Shown: positions 46,401-56,700, numbered from the stretch's first letter. The stretch: 64,000 nucleotides of DNA from Davidsoniella eucalypti (GCA_004009845.1 RMBW01000015.1:248001-312000), one strand, 5' to 3'. Translations and numbers: made by a program. Notes: a model not told the origin generated them from the letters alone.

Positions 46401-48154
46401 CGATCGCCGCTATTGCACCTGGTGGTAGCTCGCTGTCAGGCACTCCGGATTTGACTATGGACAGTGATACATCAGCAACTACCAATGGCGAGTCTCCGGC
46501 AACGTCGATTCCACTTCGCAAAGGACGTGGCGGTATGATCATCGACCCTAACTCTGAGTTCTTGGTGTTCTCGCCCCGCAAGGACTCGAGCGACTCTACA
46601 ACTACTGCGAGCACTTCGGTTACGTCGTCAACTGCTCTGTATAGCTACGCCGACATTGTAGCGGTTCAACCAGAAGCAGATGCACCGCTTGCTGAAGATG
46701 AGATCTGGGACGAGTATAATGACCTATTCACCAACGCCCTGGCCACCCAAGCCTCGGCTCAGCAACAGCAACAACGACAGAAGATCTCCATCACTATCCC
46801 AATCGTTACTACCGATGATAGCGAGGATCATGCACCCGCCTCGGCTACTTCTTCCAAGGGCCAGCCATTTCATCTAGAGACAACCTATCAGAACGCCATC
46901 TCGCCTTCGCCGAACGCACGTCTGACGCAAACCTCGAGTATTGGTAGCACCGACATGACTGAGCGTCTCCGCGCAATCTTTGCCCCAAAGCCCGAGGCGG
47001 ACATCTCTACGCTACCCATTCAGATGCCACCACCTACTCGAGCAACTCCGCCGATTCCCACTGTCCGTCATAGTAGGGCAAGTAGTCACGCCTCGTCATC
47101 GACTACTTCGTCAAGCACCTCCAACTCACCACTAGCCCAGGTGAATCTACGTGTCGGTTCTATGACGGTCAGCAAATGGCTCACTTTCGGTCACGTACTA
47201 TTCTCGCCTATGCGTGATCATCTAGTTCATGCTAGCAACAAGGTAGCTGTCTCACGCCTCGCAGCCGGCTCCGGATCTCTGGACGCTGCTATCTCTCCTT
47301 CTGCCGATACCGCCCGAGAGATGCCCGGGATCCTGGTCCTCGACGGCCTCGGCAACGATGACTGGTCCTTTTATGCCGCCGAGACCTATCCAGGCGCCGC
47401 CTTTTACAATCTCTCCCCACGTGCTCCCGTGCCAGATGATCGTCGTGCTAGCAGTGGCTTCCCGCAGTCACCCGCTAACCACCATCAGATCCAGCACACC
47501 TCACTGGGCCAGAAGCTTCCATTTGGCCCTGAAACCTTCACTGCCATCGTGCTACGCTTCCCCGCCGCTGCACCCGAGGCTCATCTGCGCAATGTCATCT
47601 CCGAGGCCCGCCGTGTGCTTGTGCCCGGCGGATACATCGAGCTAGCTATCCTCGACCTCGATCTCAACAACATGGGCATCCGCGGTCGTCGCGCTGTGCG
47701 TCGGCTCAAAGAACAGATACGCGCTACAGCACCTGATACGGCTTTGGGCAGCACTGCCGACACGATGCTGCGACTTCTCGGATCGCGTGGCTTCTCAGAG
47801 CTCAAGTCGTGCCATGTTGGGCTGCCCGTAGCTGCTATGAAATCTGTGTCTCTTTCATCTGACTCTAGTGGCCGCAAGCGTAGAGATACACGCAGTCTTG
47901 CCGAGATGATGAGCGACAACAGTGCCTCTGCTGACGAGAGCATCACGAACATGATTTCGCGCGTTGGTCGTTGGTGGTATTCTCGCTGCTATGAAAACAT
48001 ACCTGCTAGATCAGCGGGCTCGACGTCGCCGGCGAGTATCTGGCATGATCCGGCTTTACTAGCCGAGTGTGCTGAATGGGGCACTAGCCTGAAACTCATG
48101 GTTTGCCATGCTCGTGTGCCGCTGGACGCGCCGAACCGGGTAGCTTCGATCTGA
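43439..48154 (+). CDS. Very large fungal protein with C-terminal methyltransferase-like domain
   Basis: Single uninterrupted exon, 1571 residues from the ATG at 43439 (tgtcatgg); the frame is open further upstream but has no better ATG. Residues 1-1230 are low-complexity Ser/Pro/Ala/Gln-rich and probably disordered, with short basic stretches (KRRSTLGPEI, KRARSPRRW) and Gln tracts. The last third has a class I methyltransferase-like fold (about 1240-1500): PGILVLDGLGNDDWSFYAAETYP at the motif I place, LPFGPETFTAIVLRFPAA, then RNVISEARRVLVPGGYIELAILDLDLNNMG, which matches the 'RVLKPGGYLE' strand of methyltransferase type 11. Motif I lacks the usual GxGxG loop, so SAM binding is uncertain. Fungal relatives of this architecture exist; the substrate is unknown. 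Confidence 0.82.
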   Translation: MAPPSAHGNPSSTARALRTPRIYGYSSASEDDRPSVSSPKPRSQPSYNQSQQQQQQPQPSLRPRRDISEPPARKPPTSRSNSVTRLPVSNTSRRLSYGLPANPRPAAAVVVASAISSSNQASTPNASTSQAQQQPPRLVRKRRSTLGPEIPHIDTRVAPTYTSRLRGPSPIRNTPIHSPDSTRAQAASPAPHSAAPQLSSRNHPQPQQMQMQQQPRIYPELDRWPCHSRQPSGSLSTDGNPAVFHPYDLPPLIPPTPSLMSGASSSQLSSASPSTRFSESPGPWPWTTGSAVSRYGPYSRDTTPTSMMSQSPGLIAPTRYGAVPPSQAPAPTASTSTSTSESSGSTVRADPASSQQGPPSPPPRTSSTKNLRMREPAIVPLSSSARPRKLSISSPTTLPIGKTTTAPSSGFVKTHPPRRPSRDGMPDMLGLHQQPPQIIQSNLRSAHLRRGSDIGMPATTAATGPASPERRKQKQQQKLTITTVTRKATPAPETFTISSTRRTIRTPSPVVSSTSRFAFFGKRKGSGDAMQLPSVTSAPSNTAAIASAALRKGPTAGTGHEGYGRFGAIRRRSGSLTSALGGLSSSQESLPADTFFLDRMSPVVISGGEIVKNHNNNEGSEAEDLYRYTSSNSLAADFGALSNLRPSAIPRSGIASRRPSDSSDSEAMAAQSALAFRRQRQKIYAGETASTTNFLSLSKKTLVKTAPVATTDSQSSLDVGTFSDESILDSAITLATEAPTVATAPTNASSASSTPRPGPKKLTKRARSPRRWNLFSSRAHKNAEDDLAKGLVANSSTVLSPVPAAVELVPSRRAPAYYMLDSSEQDDDVANSAGSRAHEPLDIGDVRKVLRGADVQLPEPGYHARLSSDADYDPVDQGGLVPPNRPYAPGIMGGSISSAQTSPMVPQSPFMDQTQQHQQPQQQPPKQRFRLRQVGRIPKVGGIYAAPVPPQLEVHTPTQQPSASFSRPFNRTSFLGATRFTTTDCRGPIAAIAPGGSSLSGTPDLTMDSDTSATTNGESPATSIPLRKGRGGMIIDPNSEFLVFSPRKDSSDSTTTASTSVTSSTALYSYADIVAVQPEADAPLAEDEIWDEYNDLFTNALATQASAQQQQQRQKISITIPIVTTDDSEDHAPASATSSKGQPFHLETTYQNAISPSPNARLTQTSSIGSTDMTERLRAIFAPKPEADISTLPIQMPPPTRATPPIPTVRHSRASSHASSSTTSSSTSNSPLAQVNLRVGSMTVSKWLTFGHVLFSPMRDHLVHASNKVAVSRLAAGSGSLDAAISPSADTAREMPGILVLDGLGNDDWSFYAAETYPGAAFYNLSPRAPVPDDRRASSGFPQSPANHHQIQHTSLGQKLPFGPETFTAIVLRFPAAAPEAHLRNVISEARRVLVPGGYIELAILDLDLNNMGIRGRRAVRRLKEQIRATAPDTALGSTADTMLRLLGSRGFSELKSCHVGLPVAAMKSVSLSSDSSGRKRRDTRSLAEMMSDNSASADESITNMISRVGRWWYSRCYENIPARSAGSTSPASIWHDPALLAECAEWGTSLKLMVCHARVPLDAPNRVASI

Positions 48155-48167
48155 TAAGATCTTATCA
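48152..48167. other. 16-bp perfect palindrome at a stop codon
   Basis: TGATAAGATCTTATCA is its own reverse complement. Its first three bases are the stop codon of the methyltransferase-like gene. It contains two inverted GATAAG words. Confidence 0.85.
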
Positions 48168-49312
48168 TGTCTCTGCTCTTTTTCTATTCTTTCACTCCGT
48201 CTTCCTTCGATTCCTCGTCTATAATATCCTTCTCTTGTCTATTCTTTTTCTTGTCGTGTCATTTTCAGCGCATGGCCGCTTACAGTTGCATTGGCATCAC
48301 CGCCTACCTCCTCTTCGATTATTACTATTATTACTACTATTGGCATCGCCAAAAGCACGCTTATGGCTCCTAAATTTGTTCTGTATTATGTCCTGGTTAT
48401 TTTTGTTTTGTTCTTCATTTCTGGGTCTAATCCTCGGCGATTTCTTTGAACTTTTCTTGTTTCTTATGGCTTCTTGACTTGTGATATCCTCCTTTCCTCC
48501 TTTTTTGTTACTATTATCTCTCTTCTTTGCCATATCAGATCCCTTGCCGGCCTTGGGCTCAGTTGTGCCCTAAGATAAGTGTCTCTCATTTTTCTGTATA
48601 TTTCCCTTGTCGTTTTATATAACGGGTCTCATCTATATCCTGTTTTTTCTCTATTTACGATATCATGTTCCGTCACGATTCGACGATCACCTTGTTGGTC
48701 TCGTACTGAAAACTTATTTCTAAACTCACCTTATAAAAGAAAAGCCTCGTGCTTTTCTCTGCCTAGAATCTAAATAACATATAATATAAAAAAAATAGCA
48801 AAAGATTTCACTACAGATGCTACAGTTTCTTCTCAGTCCTTTGCCAACTAGTGCCAATTACGCCCCAGAATATTTACCATCAACAACAACAAATATTGTG
48901 GGGTACGAATATGTCTAGGGTTATAGTACCCTAATGTAACCGACTTATACCTGATTCCCTTTTTCGGCGATCGTCTTCTGCTAAAGAGGTTTCGTAACTA
49001 GCATTGAGTTGGGCCTAGAACGACCTACTTTTAACCTGTTTAGGCTAACATAATACATGCAATGACGGCTCGTATCAACTATAAGATCAGGAAGAGAAGT
49101 GAAATAAAGGATCGAAGGCCTTTGCCCGTGATAACGTTTTCGTTTAAAGTTGAATCACGAGCCGTGTTTTGCAATCTATAAACATCGTTGGGGTATTTTG
49201 TGTAGATAGTATATAGTTTATATAAAAGGTCATGTATATATAGCCCTATGCCCATTTCATTTTGTATTCATATTGTTCTTTACAATAAGCATGCCTCACT
49301 ATAATCGCAATA
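48155..49312. other. Intergenic region before the APH-like gene
   Basis: 1.16 kb between two + strand genes. The first 600 bp are T-rich (3' UTR of the large gene; attattactattattac repeat near 48320). A telobox-like TAGGGTTA is at 48915-48922 and an AT-rich stretch with tata words follows up to the next gene. No gene is seen. Confidence 0.5.
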
Positions 49313-50583
49313 ATGACATCGCCTCTTAACCTACAAACCACCGACATCTTGAGCATATTCACCTCGCGGTTTCGCCACGAAAGTAGCTTTAGCTTCCTCT
49401 TCAACACAGAAGGCACACCTATTGCTTCCAAACAGGGCAACATATATGTACTCGAAGGATCCTCACGACAACGTTATGCCCTACGATTGCCGACACACCT
49501 ACTCGGCAAGGCCACGGACGAAGTCTCGCGCGCCGTGTTCTATCATGTACAATTGCTGCGCCGACTAGCCGATAGTGGCTTTGCGTGGTCTCCGCGGATC
49601 ATGGCATACAATGCCGAGTTCAACAACGAGGTCGGCTTTCCGTACATCATCGTGGGCTGGATCGAGGGTGCCGTGCTGAGGTGGGATCAGGCGACGCCGC
49701 AAGACCGCAAGTTGCGTGACCGTGTGCTTTGGCAGATGGCTGATATCGTGTTGGAACTAGCCATTTGCACCCAGGAAACAAGTACAAGCCACACCGTCTT
49801 TCTTTGCTGACTCTATGCAGAGGGTCACGAAGTGCTAATTGCTCTTATAGGATGCGGTTATACTGCGGATTCATACGCCACCGAACTTATTGATTGGAAA
49901 ATGGTCCACGCTTCCCGTGGCGAATACCCGAATATCACATTGCGCGATTGTCTAATCCAGCGAGCCCTCGTCCATAGGGCGCTACAGGGCGTTCCGGAAC
50001 TGATGTCTTTTTCTGTCTCACACGAGGCTTTGTGTGCCGAAAACATTCTAGTCGATCAGAACTATAACGTTGTTGGGTAACCCGAGCGTACAAAGCATCG
50101 AATTTCAGTAAAGCGTTTGCTGACCCAATGTCTAGTATCATCGGTTGGGGCTTCTCTCGTCCGCTGCCCATTCAGTTGACTCTACGCTTCCCGCAGTTCC
50201 TCACTATAGAATCCGATCTAGTGAAATCCGGCGTTAGTGATGGTGTCGTTGCCGCTGCCGACCGCCTGTTCTTCCTGACCAGCCTACTGACAAACGTCGA
50301 GCCGCAGGCACCGTGCGCTGCCATCCGCCGCTGGATCTCTTTTGCCTTTGCCGACCCAGACACTCACTGGCGCTATTTGATCGTCGAGTCGGCTCTGCAT
50401 CTAGATGTCCATACCTGGATGGCCGAGCACAGTTGGCTACTCGATCCGACAAAGGACAGGAGCCCGTCGGTAGAAGACTTGATCCGCGAGGTTGACGGTT
50501 TCAATGCCTTTTTAAAGAAGAATGTCGGCAGGGTTCGAGGCCCTGACCGTAAGACCCTGCTACAAGCCATAGGAGCGTATTGA
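49313..50583 (+). CDS. APH-fold aminoglycoside phosphotransferase-like protein, probably catalytically dead
   Basis: Exons 49313-49781, 49851-50076, 50136-50583 (introns 69 and 59 bp, branches gctaat and gctgac); 380 residues in one frame. The fold is recognised from RQRYALRLPTHLL (nucleotide strand, Arg in place of Lys as in many fungal members), PYIIVGWIEGAVL, and VSHEALCAENILVDQNYNVVGIIGWGFSRPLP. In active APH/choline-kinase-like enzymes the Brenner loop reads HxDxxxxN and the next metal motif is IDW/IDF. Here His214 and Asn221 remain but the catalytic Asp is Ala216, and the metal Asp is Gly235. The C-terminal part (WISFAFADPDTHWRYL) resembles fungal APH relatives. Inferred to be a pseudoenzyme. 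Other fungal APH-like subfamilies are degenerate too, so this may be an old loss. The reading frame is intact. Confidence 0.82.
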
Positions 50584-50775
50584 GTATCCACCATCTCAGA
50601 AATTCCCATTGTCAATAGAAATCATTCCAAATGACATCACGTGACGATAAGATAACGAAATTTCCAACCTTTCATGTGAAGAAGTATCGTGGACAGCACT
50701 TGAATAAATTGCTGTATTCGTGTGTCTGTGAAGCCAGGAAACAACCGAGATTGAATCTTCGCATCATCTCTTACC
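50584..50775 (+). promoter_or_regulatory. Compact promoter of the mitochondrial tRNA methyltransferase gene
   Basis: Only 192 bp separate the APH-like stop from the next ATG. It contains the palindrome TCACGTGA (around 50638-50645, in catcacgtgacg), which matches the Cbf1/bHLH site RTCACRTG. A regulatory role is inferred from position and motif. Confidence 0.45.
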
Positions 50776-52217
50776 ATGCTTCGTAGCTTCCGGCCCGGCG
50801 CCGGTTTTCAGCGCTTCTACTCATCCGCCAGAAAGCCGATTCAAGGTGCGGATGATAATGCATTTCATTGATAGTTGCGCCGCTAATATATGCTCGATAC
50901 CTCTTTTATATAGAGTGCGATGTTCTTCTTCTGCACCAAAAGTCACCGTCTGGCGGCAAGTTCACCGTGACGCCGCCAATACGGCCCGACGAGAGCATCA
51001 AGCTACCATTTGGTGCCTCCGTCTCGACCAATCTCCTCCTCCAACGAAACATACTAGATGCCATCCGAGACTCGCGTGGCCGTATCGTTGATATCTACGA
51101 GCCAACCCTACCTGCCTACATCCAGCACGCGCCATCCCGCCTTGCAACGCCAATCTATGCCCAAGACGCCAGCCTAATAACGTCTCTGTTCGACATCCAC
51201 GCCGACGAAGACGCCCGGTCTCAAGATTCCGACGAGCCATCCTCCGCACCCTTGGAAATCTTCGAAGCTGGCACTGGCATCGGTGGGCTTACGCTGCATC
51301 TGGCCCGCGCCATACACGCAAGTAACCCGCCCGTGCCAAGAAAGCTTCGTGATGCTTTAGTGCGCGCGGAGTACTCTATGCCATCTGTTCGCGACAATGC
51401 CAACGAAGAGTTAACAGAAGACCACCATGTCAAGACCTTTGTCGACCCGGATGTGCAGGCGCTATACGATGCTTGGATGGCTAAACGAAAAGCTGTGGTG
51501 CACACCATCGATGTACGCCATTCACACAGCCGTTACGCACACAAGTTAATCCGCAATTTCCGACGTGCACAGTATCTCCTAGATATATCCTTCCACGTAA
51601 TCGATATTGAAAAGTACATCAACAAGAGATTAAGCGAGAACGGCGGAAGGCCATTTCTCGATCACGCCTTCTTAGATCTTCCCGAGCCAGAAGCTCAGTT
51701 AGAGCCTCTTTTGAAGGCCCTCAAGACAGATGCTACGCTGATCGTCTTCACGCCCTCAATCACGCAGATTGCGCGCGTAATCAAATGGATAAACACGGGC
51801 CGCCAGGCGTTGCGTATGGAGAAAACATTGGAGTTGCCGCAGGCTACTAACAACGATAGTACGCTACGCATGGGCTCCGGTGGCCGCGAGTGGGATCTGA
51901 GATATGTGCAGACCAAGAAAGCACTGCGCGAAGCCACTCCCGAGGAAGATGATGGTGCAAATGTAGTAGAGCCGGAGGAAGCATCTAGAGAAGATGATGT
52001 TCTTGTTTGTAAGCCACTTGTATATCAACGATTAGTTGGAGGTGGCTTTGTCGGTGTTTTCCGTCGTCTTCTTGATAGAGAGCATAGAGAAGTTCACGAG
52101 GGATATAACAAGCCGCCCAAGCAGGAGACGGCAGACTCTGAGACTAGGAGCAGCGAGTCTCAAAATGTCGAAGACACTGAGAATGCAGAGGTTGATATTA
52201 TAAAGCCTATAGTTTAG
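50776..52217 (+). CDS. Mitochondrial tRNA (m1A58) methyltransferase, Trm61/TRMT61B type
   Basis: SAM-dependent methyltransferase of the Trm61/GCD14 family, predicted to modify adenine-58 of mitochondrial tRNAs. Exons 50776-50845 and 50914-52217 (intron 68 bp, gtgcgg...tag, branch gctaat); 457 residues. The first exon encodes MLRSFRPGAGFQRFYSSARK, Arg-rich without acidic residues, a good mitochondrial presequence. The second continues with the family's N-terminal barrel (ECDVLLLHQK ... KFTVTPPIRP). SAM motif I is EAGTGIGGLTLHLARAI; the end of the fold is YQRLVGGGFVGVFRR. Two inserts (about 185-225 and the acidic segment after 385) separate the conserved blocks, as in fungal homologues. It converges on the LPMO gene, with 301 bp between stops. 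Confidence 0.87.
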
Positions 52218-52518
52218 GCTTATTGTAAGAGTTGGCATGATTGTAAGATAGTATAAACAGGTTCACGTATTTATAGAAAGACAAAACTTTTTTTTTAAGA
52301 TGAAATCAGGGCCAGTAGTCACTCTCGCTGTATGTATTACGACTATTTATTTATGAGAAAGGGCGAGGCACGTAGGGCTCTCGAGCGATAAGGAAGTAGA
52401 AGTACAATAGGAAAGAAAAAGAAAAGAAAAAAATGGGTTAATAGAAAATGATATGTAGTTTTGAGGGCTCAAAACAAGAAAGGGTGAGCATGGAAAGCTC
52501 AAATCACACCCTCTTCCT
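52218..52518. other. Convergent 3' region
   Basis: 301 bp between the stops of the tRNA methyltransferase and the LPMO gene. A/T-rich with a T-run near 52287 and A-rich runs near 52410-52440 (T-rich on the - strand). Consistent with two facing 3' UTRs; nothing else is seen. Confidence 0.55.
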
Positions 52519-53517
52519 CTAGTTGGCAATACCATGAGCGAGGCGGCGAGCGCGACGGCGGCGGCGGTTGTAGCAGCCAGTAGAAGTAGGCTTAGCTGAA
52601 GTAGCAGTCGACGAAGTAGAAGAGGCAGCAGCGGTAGCAGCGGGAGTGGTAGCAGTGGGAGTGGTAGCAGCGGGAGTGGTAGCACCGGGAGTAGTGGGAG
52701 TGGTGGGAGCGATGGGGGAAGAGCCACCATAGTTACCCTCCTCAGAATCACCGTTGGCCTCGTGAGAGGTAGAGGTAGCGCCAGACCACAGAGGGGGGCC
52801 AGGAATAGTGTAGTTGGTCAGAGTAGTGTAAGGGTTGAACAGAATACCAGGCTCGGTGTTAGTGTAGAGCTCAGTTCCCAAAACACCCTCGGGGTTCTCA
52901 GTACCGGAGCCGGTGACCTCAACGTTGAAGCACTGAGGGTAGTGCTGCGCGCCGTTGGTCGAGCCGGCGGCGTGCACGGCAATGATCTCGTGGCGGAAGA
53001 CGTAGTTGCCAGCGGCCAGAGTAGGAGGCACAGTGGTGACCCAGGAGTTGGAGTCTTTGATCAGATCGGTCGCGGCCCAGGTCTGGGTGCTCAGGTTGAT
53101 GCCGGCATGATCAATTTTAACCCACTTGAGAGTGGTCTTGTCAACAGCGGTGCAGTCACCGTTGCAGTTGGCCACATAGGTCATGACAGGGCCAATGTGC
53201 GAATCGGGCCAGGCGGTCCAGATGAAATCGACCTTGCCACCAGCAGCTACCGACTTGGCAGTGGTCTTACCGGGAGTAGCCGATCTGTGGCAGATGATGT
53301 CGGGGCCCTGGTAGCCCGAACCATCGACGAAGCCGTTGTCCAGATCCTGGGCAGTCCAGGCGGGAATGTCAGGAGGAGTGTTGGTGTAGGCATAGTTGAG
53401 CTGGAAGGCCTCCTGGGAGATACCGTCGGTGGTCCAGTTGGTAACGGTGCCGTGAGCAGCAGTGCTGGCGACAAAGGCGCCGGCAACAGCAAAAACGGTA
53501 GACTTGAAGGAAGACAT
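52519..53517 (-). CDS. AA9 lytic polysaccharide monooxygenase
   Basis: Secreted copper enzyme that oxidatively cleaves cellulose or related glucans. Single exon, 332 residues. Signal peptide MSSFKSTVFAVAGAFVASTAA is followed by His22, which becomes the N-terminal copper-brace His of the mature enzyme (HGTVTNW). The second brace His is at mature position 86 (AWPDSHIGPVM); the second-sphere His161, Gln170 and axial Tyr172 are in AVHAAGSTNGAQHYPQC. The catalytic domain is complete (to about mature 245) and is followed by a Thr/Ala/Pro-rich linker. There is no CBM1; instead the chain ends in a Cys and an Arg-rich tail (YNRRRRRARRLAHGIAN). Regioselectivity (C1 or C4) cannot be read with certainty. 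An antisense open frame covers most of it and is an artefact of codon bias. Confidence 0.94.
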   Translation of the reverse strand: MSSFKSTVFAVAGAFVASTAAHGTVTNWTTDGISQEAFQLNYAYTNTPPDIPAWTAQDLDNGFVDGSGYQGPDIICHRSATPGKTTAKSVAAGGKVDFIWTAWPDSHIGPVMTYVANCNGDCTAVDKTTLKWVKIDHAGINLSTQTWAATDLIKDSNSWVTTVPPTLAAGNYVFRHEIIAVHAAGSTNGAQHYPQCFNVEVTGSGTENPEGVLGTELYTNTEPGILFNPYTTLTNYTIPGPPLWSGATSTSHEANGDSEEGNYGGSSPIAPTTPTTPGATTPAATTPTATTPAATAAASSTSSTATSAKPTSTGCYNRRRRRARRLAHGIAN

Positions 53518-53780
53518 CTTGACTAATATGATGTGATGAAAGAAGAGGAGAAAGAATCGAAGAGAATAAATTGAACAGTCTGAAAGATTGTGGGACGAGG
53601 TCTCACACAGTGAGATCTAGAACAAGTAAAGATAGAAGTTGAAGTTGAAAAGAATGAATGAATATCGAGAGCTTACACAGTAAGTCTTGGAGAAAGTAAA
53701 GAAGAGAAAGAGAGTGCGGCGAGTGTGGGCTGGAGTGGAAAGACCAAAAGAAGAGACGAAGAGTCGCGATGTCTCCTTCC

Positions 53781-53786
53781 TTTATA
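53781..53786 (-). promoter_or_regulatory. TATA box of the LPMO gene
   Basis: TATAAA on the - strand, 264 bp upstream of the LPMO ATG, inside ccccaaaaagtataaagg. A CreA-type GTGGGG word on the - strand lies further upstream at 53928-53933 (seen as CCCCAC on +), which would fit glucose repression of a cellulose-degrading enzyme; that role is inferred. Confidence 0.45.
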
Positions 53787-56700
53787 CTTTTTGGGGTATT
53801 TCCCTTTGCACCATTTCATCTATCTCTACTGTCTCTGGAAGCTACTGTATCACTTGCTATGTCTACATGTCGTCGCATCTTGTTCAACTATTACCGCTTT
53901 TACTCCTCTCGTCCTGCAGTATCCACCCCCACCCCTGCCAGACTTATTAATACAACGCTAGCCTATGCTGCTGTAAGTTGATAGGGATGTTTTTTTTACT
54001 ATTTTCCATTTTGGGCTTGTTAGTCCTTAATCTAAGTTGACTCGGTACAAGGGAAGGGGTGGGTCCTTTTGGAGGGTAGTTGTAGTTTAACGAGACGCCT
54101 ACAGAATATGAAACTAGCCAGTCACCAAAACTTCCTGACAGCTCACCACATCAATATCCTCGCCAAGTAGTAGCAACGACTTCTCGCTAGCCATGTTCGT
54201 CCCGTAGCCAAAACGATTGCCTTTTTGTATGCGTCAAGATCTTTGCGCAGGAGCTTTTCTACCGGTTTTTTCAAGTACACAAAGATAATATGACAAGAGC
54301 CATAGGAAAAGCAATGGGCTGTAGCTACATTCTAAGCATCGTGTGATGAAAGAGGTGACTGATATATCAAAGCGATGACTTGTCTATGAAAGCGGACCTT
54401 GGCCCTAGATTACTAACATATATGTACATGTATGTAGTCTATCTCGCCGTGGCCTATCTCTTCATGGCCTTCTTCTTCTTAGCCCTTATCTTCGTTACAA
54501 CCTTATCACCTCGGCAGGGTCGTCTAAGACGAGGATACATCCAAAACCAGAAAAAAAACCAGATAAATCATCCCATCTTTGGTAACGCGTTATTTCTTGG
54601 CACACGAAACGATGTGTCATGTAAGCTCCGTTAGGTCTCTCTCCTGGTTTTTTTTTCCTTCTTCTCTGTAGGGGCCTAGTCCAGGCTCTTTCTCTCCAGG
54701 CAGTTATCTCATCAACCTTGCACCGAACCGTGCTTTCTGTCCTGTTGTAGCTTCTCCTTGTTGATGCCAACCGCCCGCTAACTTGCTTCAGACCAGAAAC
54801 TCGGTAAGCACCCAGCCAATTCCTTCAGCACCACCTGATTGTATAAGTCAGGTCTAGCGGCCGGATCATACAAAATCAAGCCTGTACTTTGTTGCCCGGC
54901 GGTTTTCAAAAAGAGTACGAAAAAGAGCTTCAACTCCGAAGGCCCCGTCGTCTCACCTTGTTAGCCTATCGCAGTTGAATTTCGGGAAAATAAACATGTC
55001 GCCCGCCTAATATGGTTTTGATGCTTGCTAGTCCCTTTGCCAACGCATTGTCGCCTGCCTAGCATACTACAAGTCTCCCAAGTCATGCACTTGTTACTGC
55101 TAGTGCTAGCGGGAAATATAACTCTATACAGAAGCATAATATATGTTGTGCGTCCTGATACAACCGTATTTCCAGCCAAGTAGTGGAGTCTTCCGGATAC
55201 CACAGCGAGAAACACAGACGCGCCCTATCTGTGACACGTAGATGCATGGTGGAAAGCAATTGTTCACCAAGGCAACACACAGCACTACAAGCTATAAATG
55301 TCACTCTATCTTGAACTACAACTCCACCTGCAACAATAATAGCCTGTTCGTGACAAATGCAACACTCAATATATCAGCAAACACTCGCGTCCCAATAATT
55401 CCTTAGCACCCTATTCTTGATATCTAGAACTCAGTCCGTGGGCCCCTTGGCAACTTTGACCCGAAGCAAAGAAACAGAGAGCCAAGGCGGGCCACGACAG
55501 CTAGCAGCTTCCTTTTGCCTCACTTTAGTATCATAACACCGTGGGTACGTATTTACGCCGATGTCTATGCTCAAGGTCTTTCACGTCTAGACAGAAAAAA
55601 CTCTCCGATATGAATTACTTTTTTTTCTGCAAATCTACTATCTACCTTCAGTTTGAAAATCACTTATCTGACGATCTTCTTACACACCTCTACACGCTCT
55701 CCCCTCTTAAGCGGTCTCTCCTCTTCTATAGGCAGCTCGATTTGTCTGGTTCCCTTGGCGGATATGTCCGTCTTTAACCCTAAAGGCCGATCTTGTTTTT
55801 TCAGTCTTTCTCACATCTCATACCAACCAAGATTTAATATATCAGAAGAACCTCAACATGCTTATTTTCGTCTGGTCTTGCATGAACTAGACCGAAGGAA
55901 TATTCCTTCAGCACCACTACATCGCAAGTTTTGGGTTTGAAACTGTTTGTCAATGGACGCTAACCCTCTCCAAAACTGAGTGTATGATAGTTTTTTCAAA
56001 GTACAAGATCGTCCCGTATGCTATGACCGTCACACCCCCTGCCGTCTTCTTCGGGGTCTAGAACAAGAAAGATTGAAATAGAAAGAGACTAACAAACCCA
56101 AAACACTAACCATGTTCCGTTTTCTGTATTTTAGATCCCCGTTTGTCTCCTTCGTCCGTTCTCTTGGCAACATCGTCTCTCGCTACTGCCATAACTCCCC
56201 GCCGTGGTGAACGCTGGAGATGCGAAACCCCTTCTTGGTCTCCTTTATAGGAGGTTTTCTTTTTCTGTAGGTATCAGGGCAACCGACTTCACAGTCCAAA
56301 ACTTCATTTTCCGAAAGGAACATAATTATGAAATGAATGGTAAGTTGATTAGAAACATATACTTCCTACCGCCGCCATTTTATTCACCATCTTGAGTGCT
56401 ACAGGTACTCCCATACTCCTAAGCGTCCAAAGCTAAAAGTACAAGTATTTCTTTGCTTGAAGCTGCTTACTTTGGCATAGTTGTGGATATTACATGCTGC
56501 CTCACCAACATTTGATTGGCTATCACTAATCCTTGGCATTCTCTTGCTTTGCTGTAATAGAAATTCTGCTATATAAGGACAATGCATCAACATATCTTTG
56601 CTCATCGCCACCAAGGACATGAAGAAGATTGAGATACAAAATGTACGTGATTACTTGTATTATTTTAAATTCAAAGATCCTTCTACTTAAGCCATTTTCT

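Noticed and set aside
52762..53526. 254-codon open frame on the + strand
   Set aside because: Antisense to the AA9 gene, whose signal peptide, copper brace and frame are certain.
54380..54634. Frame with hydrophobic stretch (MYMYVVYLAVAYLFMAFFFLALIFV)
   Set aside because: Hydrophobicity comes from T-rich DNA; no ATG in good context, no conserved motif and no promoter elements.
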